The notes beneath the pieces were generated by a model. The model was not told the DNA's origin, made no database searches, and saw only the letters and a list, made by a program, of their open reading frames with translations. Positions 7,657 to 15,134 of a DNA stretch of 21,546 nt are shown here, piece by piece (position 1 is the first letter of the stretch; each line of letters starts with the position of its first letter). Origin of the DNA: a virus. A program made the translations under genes and the position numbers. Where the stretch lies: positions 1 through 21,546 of the IMG/VR virus record IMGVR_UViG_3300037189_027864; one strand, written 5' to 3'.

Positions 7657-8388
7657 TTACACGCATACGTAGTGGCCTGAGAAATAAATTAAGTAATTAG
7701 TTGAATCGGCAGCGTCGGTGTTTACGGTTAACCTAAGGTTGCCAGTAGGCCCAGTTCCTACGGTTAATTCAGTTAATTTTGAATACCTTGTTGATGGATT
7801 GTTTGCCGAAACCGCAAACTTTGGAAATGCAGATATTTGGTCGCGAACAAAAGGCAGGTCAAAGTATATTATTTCACTTTGATTAACATTTGTAGTTAAT
7901 CCAAACCTTCCGCTAATGTTTACCACGTTTCCAATCTTGTGGTATATCAAAGGTTCTGAATAGTCAATACTGTTTCCATTATTGGTTGTTACATCACCCA
8001 TGTAATACACCCCGCTCTGAGCCCAAGGGGAAAATGTATCTGTACTTTGGTTATATGTCCCACTTGAGCCGGTATCAATATCAAATGCCAAAGGGTATAG
8101 GGTATCTGCCGAGTTTGCTTGAGTGCGTATTAACGACCCGTATTCACTATCTGTAATAATGTAAAATGCTTGCGGTATTAAACATTCAGATGAAACAAGA
8201 GAGGATAATTGAGAAACCGTTACAAACAAATTTTTGCTGTATTTACCTGTAAGGATGTCATCTTCGTATAAAATAACATTGTTGACAATGTTTTCCAACC
8301 TGTCGCGAACGGTATTCCCCTTAATAAGTTTTTGCTTATTGGTGTAAACGTTATTCCGTAAGTCTTGTATGAGTTGAGCCTTATTCAT
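7657..8388 (-). CDS. Unknown tail-module protein between gpX and gpD
   Basis: This 243-aa protein is not recognised. The N-terminus (1-50) is helical ('LIQDLRNNVYTNKQKLIKGNTVRDRLENIVNNVI'). The remainder is beta-rich with many Asn, Thr, Ser and Tyr, as in fibre or receptor-binding proteins, and ends in 'YLIYFSGHYVCV'. P2 has no gene at this spot between X and D. Its TGATG/TAATG-type one-base overlap with gpX (8388) ties its translation to the tail genes. A virion-surface or baseplate decoration role is inferred from composition only. Confidence 0.75.
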   Translation of the reverse strand: MNKAQLIQDLRNNVYTNKQKLIKGNTVRDRLENIVNNVILYEDDILTGKYSKNLFVTVSQLSSLVSSECLIPQAFYIITDSEYGSLIRTQANSADTLYPLAFDIDTGSSGTYNQSTDTFSPWAQSGVYYMGDVTTNNGNSIDYSEPLIYHKIGNVVNISGRFGLTTNVNQSEIIYFDLPFVRDQISAFPKFAVSANNPSTRYSKLTELTVGTGPTGNLRLTVNTDAADSTNYLIYFSGHYVCV

Positions 8389-8705
8389 TAGTCAAATGAG
8401 CTATCAAAAGAACCGATACCTGTTTGCGAAGATAGCATTTGTGTAAGGATTTCAGAAGCGGAAACGGCGGTTTGAACACCTGTTGAGTTTGGTGTTTGTT
8501 TCCATGGTGCCAAATCGTTAGTTTCAGCGTTTGGAGTTTCTATGATTGGAACAACAACTCGAGTGCCGGAAGGTATTAAACACCTCACCTCAAGGTTTGG
8601 ATTTTCATTTGCTATCTCGGCAATCTTTGTTGGGTCTCCGTATGCCTTCCAGGCTATCCAATCCCATCTGGTAGGGCCAATGCACGTGTATTCAGTTATT
8701 GCCAT
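8388..8705 (-). CDS. X: LysM-like tail protein gpX
   Basis: This protein of about 105 aa belongs to the P2 gpX family, a small LysM-fold tail protein. 'RWDWIAWKAYGDPTKIAEIANENPNLEVRCLIPSGTRVVVP' (about 13-53) is the LysM pattern ('D.IA...YG....I..AN.....L....G..V.IP'). It is followed by a Pro/Asn tail with 'APWKQ', similar to the 'V.LW' ending of gpX. The gene lies between gpU and the D region, as in P2. The start is placed at ATG 8705, where TGATG overlaps the gpU stop by one base. A TTG one codon upstream (8708) is the alternative. Confidence 0.88.
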   Translation of the reverse strand: MAITEYTCIGPTRWDWIAWKAYGDPTKIAEIANENPNLEVRCLIPSGTRVVVPIIETPNAETNDLAPWKQTPNSTGVQTAVSASEILTQMLSSQTGIGSFDSSFD

Positions 8706-9568
8706 CAAAACAGCCCTCTAAAACTTGATATTGTTGAAATCGGGGCCGAAAGTATCTTGACAGACCTTAACCCTCCATTGACTTGAGATGCTGCGTCTCT
8801 TGCCTCGGAAATGCTTGTTATTGGCATTGCAGAGATTATGTTCTGTGCTGCATTTTGAACTGCGGTAAATGCATCCCCAAGTCCTGTTGTTTGTTGTTGC
8901 AACGATTCAGACCCACTTAGAACTGCGTTTGCTTTTTCCATTGAAATATAAATCGCTTCATTGGCTTTTGCTACAATTGCACTTGCTTTTGCCAATAGTC
9001 CTGGGTTTTGAGCGGCCTCATCAATGGCAGCATTACTTTGAGCAGATGCCAACGATGCCTCTTGTATATTAACTGAAATTAACGCGGCTGGGTTGGCCGT
9101 AATTGACTTTTGAGAAAACATCGTCCTCGGAATGTCTGGATTTACGGCAAATGCATTTTTCTTCGCCTCAATTTCTTTATCGCGTTTTTTTGAAACGGAT
9201 TGATATTCCTTCAAGTTTACGTTTACGGTTGAGTCTACTATTGTGCCATCAGGCAAACTAAAATTAACAGTTTTTTCAATAGAGGTAACCACAAAGGACC
9301 CAACAATATCGCCATTGCCAAAAACCAATAATTCCGCCTTGGCATTTTTCCTCAGAGAATTTAGTTTTTCAAATTCGGATTCTGGATTACAAAAGTTCCC
9401 ATGAAAGTGCATGACCAATTTCAAGTCGTCCAAGTTTTCACCTGTTCTTTGAAGCTTTGGTTTCCTGTTTACCCGAGCGTGTTCATAAAACACGGTTTCT
9501 TTTTTCAGATTAAACTCTTCAGGAGCATTCAGGCTTTCAAAAACGATATTTCCAAAACGAGCATACAT
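8705..9568 (-). CDS. U: Tail protein gpU-like
   Basis: This 287-aa protein resembles the P2 gpU family, which completes the head-proximal end of the tail. The first 125 residues match the family: 'MYARFGNIVFESLN', 'YEHARVNRKPKLQRTGENLDDLKLVMHFHGNFCNPESEFEKL', 'LLVFGNGDIVGSFVVTSIEKT', then 'VNVNLKEY'. P2 gpU is about 160 aa, so this protein has an extra 150 residues at the C-terminus, rich in Ala, Ser and Ile with a coiled-coil look ('AALISVNIQEASLASAQSNAAIDEAAQ'). It overlaps the tape measure stop by one base (TAATG) and is followed by gpX, the P2 order T-U-X. Confidence 0.86.
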   Translation of the reverse strand: MYARFGNIVFESLNAPEEFNLKKETVFYEHARVNRKPKLQRTGENLDDLKLVMHFHGNFCNPESEFEKLNSLRKNAKAELLVFGNGDIVGSFVVTSIEKTVNFSLPDGTIVDSTVNVNLKEYQSVSKKRDKEIEAKKNAFAVNPDIPRTMFSQKSITANPAALISVNIQEASLASAQSNAAIDEAAQNPGLLAKASAIVAKANEAIYISMEKANAVLSGSESLQQQTTGLGDAFTAVQNAAQNIISAMPITSISEARDAASQVNGGLRSVKILSAPISTISSFRGLF

Positions 9569-11601
9569 TATGAAAAGGACCTCCGTGCCCTTCTTGAATT
9601 AGCTTCGTCGATTATTCTCAACAGTTCTTCCTTGTGTTTATTGAGAAGTTCAATAAATGACTTCTTGTCGCCATCCGCTCCGGCACCGATATGTATTACA
9701 GGCGAATATGTGATGATGGTTTGCCCTGATGTTGTTGCTGAGGAAACAGCAGTTCCTGCTATTCTTCTGGGGATGCTTCCAACTGCAACATTCATCCCTT
9801 TATTCATAGCCTTGGACAGCGCATCGCTTTTCAAGGACAATGCCAATGTTTCCATAAACTTAACCCTATGAATATCTCTAAGCGGCCCAACCTTTGCTGG
9901 GCTGAATGGAAGATAATCACGAATCATTTGCATTTTTGAATGCCACCAATTTTTAAAATCGCCCCACCTGCTTTTCATTCCATCCCATATTGATGAAATA
10001 ATGTTTGCTCCCGCATCCCATAAAATGCCTGGTAACTCAAAAATAAAATTGAACAAACTTGAAAAAAATGTTTTTACATACGGCCATAATGCAGCCAGCA
10101 ATTTGATTGCCGCAACAACCGCAAGTATTGGAACAAGAACAGGCCAAAAAAAGAACAATAACGCTCCTGCAAGAAGTGCCATCCAAATTCTGATGTTTGT
10201 GGATCCGTTTTTGAAGGCTTCAACCAATGTATCCCAATATGCGACCAAAGCAATTATGGCCGCAACTATTAACCCAATGCATATAAAAAACCATCCGATC
10301 GGGCCAGCAAGTAAAGTTGCATTAAACATACCTACTGCAAGTGTCCATAAATTCCACGCTGCGGTACAAGCTAAAACAATGGTAACAAGGCCAGCTATTG
10401 TTCCAATAATAGCAAAAATAATTTGACCAATAGGGCCAAGTTTTGTGAGAAACGTTGTAATTCCAGTAAGTAAATCCGTAATCATTTTTAGCAATGGGGA
10501 CATAGCTTCTCCAATCAACGCTAAAAAGTTGACAAACGTTCCGGTGAGTGCTTCCCACCTCATTTTTAATGTTTGGAGCTGAACATTCATTTTTGCGTCC
10601 ATGCTCATTTTCTGTTCAGCGGCTTTTTTCATATCTCGGTAGCCTTCAACTCCGCCTTGAATAAGACGCATAAGAATTTGAGTATCTTGCCCACCCCCTG
10701 AAAAAGCATACATGACATTTGCTCTCTGCTGAACGGTTAGTTTGTTCAACTGAGAAAACTGCTCAATCATGTTATCAATGCCCTTAAAGTTTCCTGACTG
10801 GTCAAAGAATGACATTGCTATGCCATAATTTGATGCAGCCTTGTTTAGGTTGTTGATGTTTTCCGTGCTCAACAAGTTTTTGATTGTTGCTGCAAATCCG
10901 GTTCCGACAACCTCCCCAGATAATCCGCCGCGAACCAATATCGCAAACATTGCTGACAAGTCTTTTGCCGCATCTAATCCACTAAGTCCAATGGATTTTA
11001 ATGCTCCACCGGACCTTCCAAATGCAAATTCCATTTCGGTTACGTCCGCACCAAGGTTGTACATGCGCTGGAGCGTATCCATAAACGATTTCATATCCTC
11101 ATCGGCAACACTTGTGGCATTTTTCATTTTAGCCGCAAACCTTGCTGCATCTGTATAGGCCATGTTTAAAGTAAGGCTCAAATAAGCCGCAGACTCACCA
11201 ACGCCATTTAAAACACTTTGCGCTGGAATGCCATTGTTGAGCAATACCTCAAACATTTTTTGCATGTCAGAGGTTGTACCAGGAAGTTTATTTCCGAGTT
11301 CAATAGTTAGATTTTTTACTTCCTCAAAAAGTGGACTAACTTGGTTAAAGTTGTTTGTCATCGCATTTTGCATGCGAACAGAACTATCTTCAAGTTCAGA
11401 AAACGCTTGAATTGGCTGGGCCATGACCCTACGCATACCCTCGGCCATGCCCATCAAGGCAGCAGCGGAAAATGCTTTCTTTAAAGAGCCCCCTGATGCA
11501 TCGTCAACGGCTTTTTTGCTCCTTTTGGCGGCTCCTTCAATAACATGACTGGCTTGGTCAACCGCTCTTAAAATAATGGCTATGTCAAGCTTTTTGTTCA
11601 T
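9568..11601 (-). CDS. T: Tail tape measure protein
   Basis: This 677-aa protein sets the tail length. The first 300 residues follow the phage tape-measure family: 'LKKAFSAAALMGMAEGMRRV', 'ALKSIGLSGLDAAKDLSAMFAILVRGGLSG', 'NVMYAFSGGG'. Residues about 380-520 hold long hydrophobic segments ('IGQIIFAIIGTIAGLVTIVLAC', 'IGWFFICIGLIVAAIIALVAYW', 'LLFFFWPVLVPILAVVAAIKLLAALW'), likely the membrane-interacting part released during DNA entry. At about 1.5 A per residue (a general rule), the tail would be near 100 nm. The start overlaps the stop of the frameshifted chaperone by four bases (ATGA), and the stop overlaps gpU. Confidence 0.93.
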   Translation of the reverse strand: MNKKLDIAIILRAVDQASHVIEGAAKRSKKAVDDASGGSLKKAFSAAALMGMAEGMRRVMAQPIQAFSELEDSSVRMQNAMTNNFNQVSPLFEEVKNLTIELGNKLPGTTSDMQKMFEVLLNNGIPAQSVLNGVGESAAYLSLTLNMAYTDAARFAAKMKNATSVADEDMKSFMDTLQRMYNLGADVTEMEFAFGRSGGALKSIGLSGLDAAKDLSAMFAILVRGGLSGEVVGTGFAATIKNLLSTENINNLNKAASNYGIAMSFFDQSGNFKGIDNMIEQFSQLNKLTVQQRANVMYAFSGGGQDTQILMRLIQGGVEGYRDMKKAAEQKMSMDAKMNVQLQTLKMRWEALTGTFVNFLALIGEAMSPLLKMITDLLTGITTFLTKLGPIGQIIFAIIGTIAGLVTIVLACTAAWNLWTLAVGMFNATLLAGPIGWFFICIGLIVAAIIALVAYWDTLVEAFKNGSTNIRIWMALLAGALLFFFWPVLVPILAVVAAIKLLAALWPYVKTFFSSLFNFIFELPGILWDAGANIISSIWDGMKSRWGDFKNWWHSKMQMIRDYLPFSPAKVGPLRDIHRVKFMETLALSLKSDALSKAMNKGMNVAVGSIPRRIAGTAVSSATTSGQTIITYSPVIHIGAGADGDKKSFIELLNKHKEELLRIIDEANSRRARRSFS

Positions 11602-11974
11602 TGAGAAGAACCGTTTATTTGATTATGCAATTGCACTGCCTCTGTTCCCCATTCTGCGAGTTCAGAAATAGGCATGTCCATTAACTCATGGTAGGTGAAC
11701 CCGCAGTAGTGGCTAATCCAAGTTAATTCTCTGCGGGTGAGGTAAAATTTGCTCCTGCAATCTCGCCTTGTATTTTCAAAAAGTCTTGCAAAGGAAGATC
11801 CCCAAAATCTTCCATTGGCATTCTCTTTCCATCAATGGTAACCAGTTGGGCCATCAATGCAGAAAAAAACTGTTCAACCTCGGTACCGGCAATTTTTTGG
11901 GCTGCCATAGCATCTTTGCCCTTGCCTTGCCTTATTTCGGCAATCCTTCCGTCTGATAATGTTAATGTTGTCAT
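11598..11974 (-). CDS. E': Tail-assembly chaperone, -1 frameshifted form (E+E'-like)
   Basis: I reconstructed this 125-aa product by reading the frame-0 gene to the Phe codon at 11746-11744, then shifting -1 at AAATTTT (11744-11750). The first 77 residues equal the frame-0 protein. The 48-residue tail begins 'YLTRRELTWISHYCGFTYHE' and ends '...LHNQINGSSQ', stopping at TGA 11600-11598, which overlaps the tape measure ATG by four bases. Chaperones of this type (lambda G/GT, P2 E/E+E') are made in two forms: the short one in bulk, the longer one in small amount. Both coat the tape measure during tail assembly and are absent from virions. Without the shift the 121 bases before the tape measure would be empty. 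Confidence 0.85.
11699..11750 (-). promoter_or_regulatory. -1 programmed ribosomal frameshift site
   Basis: The heptamer AAATTTT (revcomp of 11744-11750) is in the correct register: codons GCA AAT TTT, so A-AAT-TTT fits X-XXY-YYZ. Five bases downstream begins an 8-bp perfect stem, ACCCGCAG (11731-11738) with CTGCGGGT (11699-11706), enclosing a 24-base loop (11707-11730) that contains the frame-0 stop. Heptamer, 5-base spacer and stem match the canonical design for -1 frameshifting. Its location in the chaperone gene is the usual one for tailed phages. Confidence 0.85.
11723..11974 (-). CDS. E: Tail-assembly chaperone, frame-0 form (E-like)
   Basis: This 83-aa protein lies between the tail tube and the tape measure, the position of the tail-assembly chaperone. 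It contains 'MTTLTLSDGRIAEIRQGKGKD' followed by a helical 'QKIAGTEVEQFFSALMAQLVTIDGK' and 'MEDFGDLPLQDFLKIQGEIAGANF', which are typical of the gpE/gpG class: an N-terminal beta strand, a 'DG....RQ' turn and a '...D...L.....' helix. It ends six residues after the slippery site with '...TSPAEN'. The first ATG is used; the tRNA ends 50 bases upstream. The main product when no frameshift occurs is expected to be this short form. Confidence 0.85.
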   Translation of the reverse strand: MTTLTLSDGRIAEIRQGKGKDAMAAQKIAGTEVEQFFSALMAQLVTIDGKRMPMEDFGDLPLQDFLKIQGEIAGANFTSPAEN

Positions 11975-11995
11975 AGTGAACTGTGTGTGTATTGT

Positions 11996-12013
11996 TGCCG
12001 AAACGCCTCGGCA
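11996..12013 (-). other. Small hairpin between tRNA and chaperone gene
   Basis: A 6-bp stem (11996-12001 with 12008-12013, loop AACGCC on plus) sits 12 bases past the tRNA 3' end and 22 bases before the chaperone ATG. No T-run follows, so it is not a terminator. It may separate tRNA processing from the chaperone message. It could also be chance. Confidence 0.35.
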
Positions 12014-12024
12014 GGCTTAATTAG

Positions 12025-12096
12025 TAGCGGGGACAAGAATCGAACTTGCGACCTCAAGGGAATGAACCTTGCGAGCTACCACTGCTCTACCCCGCA
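12025..12096 (-). tRNA. tRNA-Met-like (CAU anticodon)
   Basis: A 72-base cloverleaf folds cleanly. Acceptor stem: six pairs (G2-C71 to G7-C66) with U1-U72 mismatched. D arm: GAGC/GCTC with loop AGTGGTA including G18-G19. Anticodon stem: CAAGG/CCTTG with loop TTCATTC, so the anticodon is CAU. Variable region: AGGTC. T arm: GCAAG/CTTGT with loop TTCGATT. The discriminator is A; no CCA is encoded. Anticodon-stem bases 29-31 are A-G-G rather than the three G-C pairs of initiators, so elongator Met (or Ile2 if the wobble C is lysidine-modified) is likely. Base 37 is U, unusual for such tRNAs, which normally carry modified A. It begins 6 bases after the tail tube stop and has no promoter of its own. 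Confidence 0.85.
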
Positions 12097-12102
12097 AAGC
12101 GA

Positions 12103-12621
12103 TTACAAACCAAGGTTGGCTCGGTATGCCGCAAGCAAGTCTTGACCATTTACACGGTAAATGTTTGCCAAGGCATCAACCTCATAAATTATCTCGTCAT
12201 TCACCATAAGCTTGATGTAGGTGATGTTTATCATGTTTTCCATGTCAACATTCTCATGCTGCTTAAAGTTGCCCCCAGGGTGCTTTTTGAATGAACCAGT
12301 CATAAGAACTTTGTATGGCTCTTGAGCGGTAATTCCGCTACTGTCATGGCTGGTCATGTTTCCACGAACTTGGAAGTCATAACTTCTAAAAAAGTTGGCT
12401 GCCTTGCGTTGAACTTCAGGATAAGGTCCAGCCCACTTTATTTTGGCTTCCATTTTTTCAAGTCCTGAGAAGAACTCAACGGTGCCAACCATACCCAATG
12501 CCTTGTGCTCGGCCATCTTTGCGCTGATGTCAGGCAAAGATATTTCCTCAGCACGTCCAAAAGTGCTAAGGCCGTCCATATAGACGTTGCAGTTGGTCAG
12601 TTTTTTTATGTCAATTGCCAT
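12103..12621 (-). CDS. FII: Major tail tube protein (P2 FII-like)
   Basis: This 172-aa protein forms the inner tail tube. It matches the P2 FII family: 'NVYMDGLSTFGRAEEISLPDISAKMAEHKALGMVGTVEFFSGLEKMEAKIKW' near the N-terminus (about 12-64) is the defining pattern ('N.Y.DG....G...E..LP.....E....GM.G...F..G..K.E'). A 'VLMTGSFKKHPGGNFKQHENV' stretch follows, then beta strands towards the end. Length equals P2 FII (172 aa). The ATG is preceded by AAACAATA, shared with the sheath and gpW-like genes. It directly follows the sheath (20 bases) and is followed by the tRNA. Confidence 0.93.
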   Translation of the reverse strand: MAIDIKKLTNCNVYMDGLSTFGRAEEISLPDISAKMAEHKALGMVGTVEFFSGLEKMEAKIKWAGPYPEVQRKAANFFRSYDFQVRGNMTSHDSSGITAQEPYKVLMTGSFKKHPGGNFKQHENVDMENMINITYIKLMVNDEIIYEVDALANIYRVNGQDLLAAYRANLGL

Positions 12622-12640
12622 TATTGTTTGGTGTTATTGG

Positions 12641-14065
12641 TTAAGCCAGAGTTCTCAATGCTGAAATGTCAACAAAACTTTCAAAGGTTATACGCTCACC
12701 TGGTACCGGACCCATAAATGAGTTTGTAAAAGTAACATGGCCGGCGGCAATTTCTTCAACTGGATTCTTTGTAGGGTCAAAAGTACATTCTGCTCCAGGA
12801 AGAACGGAACCCCTGCCTTCCAAAGTGCGGAAAAATTTATTGACACTTTCACGAACAAGGTCAATCCAAGTTTGATTTATAGGCAAATCAAGGAATTGCA
12901 AAGAAGCATATCGAACACTTTCATCGACAACGGACCGAACCATTTGTATAGAGAGGAAATTGTCGGGAGTTGTAACGGAAGGAAATGCTGCCGAACGATT
13001 TCCCCATGTGCGAAGTCCTGTACCAAATCCTGATGCCACGGTAACAATGCCAACCTCGTTCAAAGTATTTGCATCGCAAAGTGGGTCATCAATTGCCCAA
13101 GTAATTAAACGCTCAGTACCGGTAACCCCAAAAAGTTCTTTGTTTGATGGGCTGTAATGAATGTCATTATTGGTGATAGTAGCGCACCATGATCCCGCAA
13201 AAAACGAAGAATATGGGCGAAGCTCATCTGCATCGCTGTAAGCATCGTATGCCTTCAAATATGGGTAGCAAAGCACAGATCGTTTGCTTGATGTATTGAA
13301 GTTTATGGAACCGTTTACGCCTCTACCTGCGATGGCATCTGCTTTTGTTGTTCCAACAGGAGCATCAACAATGTCGAAGCCCTTGAACTTATTTGATTTT
13401 ACACGCATAGCCGCTGCCACGCTGTTCAATGAACTAAAACCAGGACAGATAATCATTTTTGGTGAAAACCCAAACGTATTGTATTGGTCATCCAAAAGTT
13501 GAAGCCCAGTTTTTGTATCGGTTTCAGTATCAATGCTTCCAATGATGTCTGAAGCAGAAATTTCACCTGTGTCAATCGTCTTGTAAGTAACTTTTAGGTT
13601 GTCGCCATTATTTATGCCAGACCCAGGCAATACAGTAATTACCCCAAAAGAATTGATTGTATAATGAGTGCCAAGAACGTATGTTACGTTCCCCGCATTG
13701 TTTTTTACAACAGGAGCAACCGGACCCGAAGGTGCATAGTCAGTTTGTGTAATTCCGCTGGTAACCAAGCATACTTCATTTGTAATGGTTTGAAGCATTG
13801 TGGACGGGTTGAAAACATTTACAACCACAACGGTTGCACCGCCTTGGCTGATAATTGAGTTCAACGCTTTTGGAATATCAAACCCTGGAAGTTCATCGCC
13901 AAATTGAGCTGCATCTGATGCGCTCCTGACAATTGTAAGGGTTTGAGATGGGCCTTTTGGTGCTATTCCTACAATAGATATTGTCGCTGCTTTTACAACG
14001 CGAATAGGCACGGGGCCTCTGTTTACTTCTATGGTTTCAACACCATGTAGAAAATTGGCTGCCAT
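12641..14065 (-). CDS. FI: Tail sheath protein (FI/gp39-like)
   Basis: This 474-aa contractile sheath protein marks the phage as a myovirus. The start 'MAANFLHGVETIEVNRGPVPIRVVKAATISIVGIAPKG' is the standard sheath opening. A variable inserted domain (about 100-165, 'PSGPVAPVVKNNAGNVTYVLGTHYTI') decorates the surface. The core follows ('IICPGFSS', 'SIQMVRSVVDESVRYASLQFLDLPINQTWIDLVRESVNKFFRTL'). The end 'ERITFESFVDISALRTL' is the C-terminal strand that links neighbouring subunits. It shares one base with the upstream DUF2635 gene (TAATG). Confidence 0.95.
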   Translation of the reverse strand: MAANFLHGVETIEVNRGPVPIRVVKAATISIVGIAPKGPSQTLTIVRSASDAAQFGDELPGFDIPKALNSIISQGGATVVVVNVFNPSTMLQTITNEVCLVTSGITQTDYAPSGPVAPVVKNNAGNVTYVLGTHYTINSFGVITVLPGSGINNGDNLKVTYKTIDTGEISASDIIGSIDTETDTKTGLQLLDDQYNTFGFSPKMIICPGFSSLNSVAAAMRVKSNKFKGFDIVDAPVGTTKADAIAGRGVNGSINFNTSSKRSVLCYPYLKAYDAYSDADELRPYSSFFAGSWCATITNNDIHYSPSNKELFGVTGTERLITWAIDDPLCDANTLNEVGIVTVASGFGTGLRTWGNRSAAFPSVTTPDNFLSIQMVRSVVDESVRYASLQFLDLPINQTWIDLVRESVNKFFRTLEGRGSVLPGAECTFDPTKNPVEEIAAGHVTFTNSFMGPVPGERITFESFVDISALRTLA

Positions 14066-14283
14066 TATTGTTTTTGTGAGGGTTTGGTTTCTTCTTTTGG
14101 TTTGATGGCAGACTTTTCATCTACCTCTATTAAGCGACCTTGCTTAACAAGCCTTGAGACATAAAGATTATCGCTTGGCAATTCTTTTGATGCACCTGGG
14201 AACAGTATTATGTCTTGATCCTGTCCATTAACAATCAACGTAGCCATAATTGCTATCGTGCCAATGTTTTTGTATTTTTTCAT
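14065..14283 (-). CDS. Mu gp38-like neck/sheath accessory (DUF2635)
   Basis: This 72-aa protein lies between a Mu gp37 homologue and the sheath, the position of Mu gp38 (DUF2635). The core 'IILFPGASKELPSDNLYVSRLVKQGRLIEV' resembles the family: a short beta hairpin with 'P..G..V' and a 'YW.RLL..G.' helix. Residues 57-72 are a Lys/Pro/Gln-rich tail. The ATG at 14283 forms a TGATG overlap with the upstream stop. The internal Met13 ('MATLIVNGQ') is another possible start, and the first 12 residues do not match the family. Confidence 0.65.
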   Translation of the reverse strand: MKKYKNIGTIAIMATLIVNGQDQDIILFPGASKELPSDNLYVSRLVKQGRLIEVDEKSAIKPKEETKPSQKQ

Positions 14284-14765
14284 CAGATTTCGGGTTCAAA
14301 ATTGATTTCACTTGCCAATGGTAAAAGCGATTGTTCAAGGTCATAATCAGATGAATCCTCTACAATAACCGCTTTTGTTTCAAAATAAAGCGCATAGGTA
14401 AATTCGCCTTGTTCATTCAGTTCAATTTTGAATTGCTTAAACTGAATTTTCTGCAAACAGCCAGATGGGGTCCAACCGAGCAAAGCTTTTTTACAGTGCC
14501 CGAACATGTCGTAAATACCCTTTACTCCACGCCTTTTTCTTGATGTTAACATCAGCAAAAAAGTTATCGTGTCGTCTTGACTTATTTCTGCCGTACTTTT
14601 TGATTCGTAAAAATCGCTTGAATAAAAACATACGGTTATGGTTGGAGCGGTTCTTGGCCTTTCGACCTCGGATTCTGTCTCCTCCATTATTTTTGATACA
14701 ATACCTTCCGGCATTTTATCGTGTAGCCGTTCCCGTATGCTATTTTCAATTGCTTCGTAACTCAT
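14283..14765 (-). CDS. Mu gp37-like tail terminator/neck protein (DUF1834)
   Basis: This 160-aa protein resembles Mu gp37 (DUF1834). The signature is 'SYEAIENSIRERL' at the start, 'ITVCFYSSDFYES' in the middle and 'RRGVKGIYDMFGHCKKALLGWTPSGC' (about 98-123), then a 'G.F.Y.L.F.T' beta strand. In Mu it is thought to act at the head-proximal end of the tail. Its start overlaps the upstream joining gene by four bases (ATGA), and its stop overlaps DUF2635 by one. Asp/Glu-rich residues close the protein. Confidence 0.8.
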   Translation of the reverse strand: MSYEAIENSIRERLHDKMPEGIVSKIMEETESEVERPRTAPTITVCFYSSDFYESKSTAEISQDDTITFLLMLTSRKRRGVKGIYDMFGHCKKALLGWTPSGCLQKIQFKQFKIELNEQGEFTYALYFETKAVIVEDSSDYDLEQSLLPLASEINFEPEI

Positions 14766-15124
14766 TGCTGTTCGTCAATTTGCAAGCGAGCTACAAAGGT
14801 TCTACCATCAAAAATAGCGTCTACCTTAGAAACAAAGAACTTTTGATTGTTTACGGTAACGTACTCGTATGACCGAGTATCAACACTTTCCTTTAGGCCC
14901 GTAAACACGCCTTTTCGGTATTCCATCATCCAACTGTAAGCGTCGAACTCTGGAAGGTTGTATGCTTGAGACCCAAGGTAAGCATTTGCCTCCGTTGGAT
15001 TTTTAAAAAGAACGATGCCAGTTTGTTCTGACCCGCCTTCAGCAGGAGTCCAAGTCGCTTCATACCCCATAGTGTTAGACACTATGTCGAATGCGCGATC
15101 TTGGAACCTGTCAAAGACATTCAT
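14762..15124 (-). CDS. Head-tail joining protein
   Basis: This 120-aa protein sits between capsid genes and the first tail gene, the position of the lambda gpFII-type joining protein. The features are 'MNVFDRFQDRAFDIVSNTMGYEATWTP' (N-terminal helix and beta strand), 'WMMEYRKGVFTGLKESVD' (about 66-83) and 'EYVTVNNQKFFVSKV', which fit small neck proteins with a 'YR.G.F.GL..SV' motif. No enzymatic motif. The assignment is by position and pattern, not certain family recognition. Confidence 0.65.
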   Translation of the reverse strand: MNVFDRFQDRAFDIVSNTMGYEATWTPAEGGSEQTGIVLFKNPTEANAYLGSQAYNLPEFDAYSWMMEYRKGVFTGLKESVDTRSYEYVTVNNQKFFVSKVDAIFDGRTFVARLQIDEQQ

Positions 15125-15134
15125 GTTTAAACGT

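Noticed and set aside
9401-9871. Plus-strand 156-codon ORF across the gpU/tape measure junction
   Set aside because: Antisense shadow of two firmly identified genes that meet by a one-base overlap.
10001-10426. Plus-strand 141-codon ORF antisense to the tape measure hydrophobic region
   Set aside because: Its Ala/Ile/Asn-rich translation is the reverse of hydrophobic helices and has no start signal.
12025-12096. The tRNA as a phage attachment site
   Set aside because: It lies inside the phage tail operon, no integrase is visible, and no partial tRNA copy was seen elsewhere in the window.
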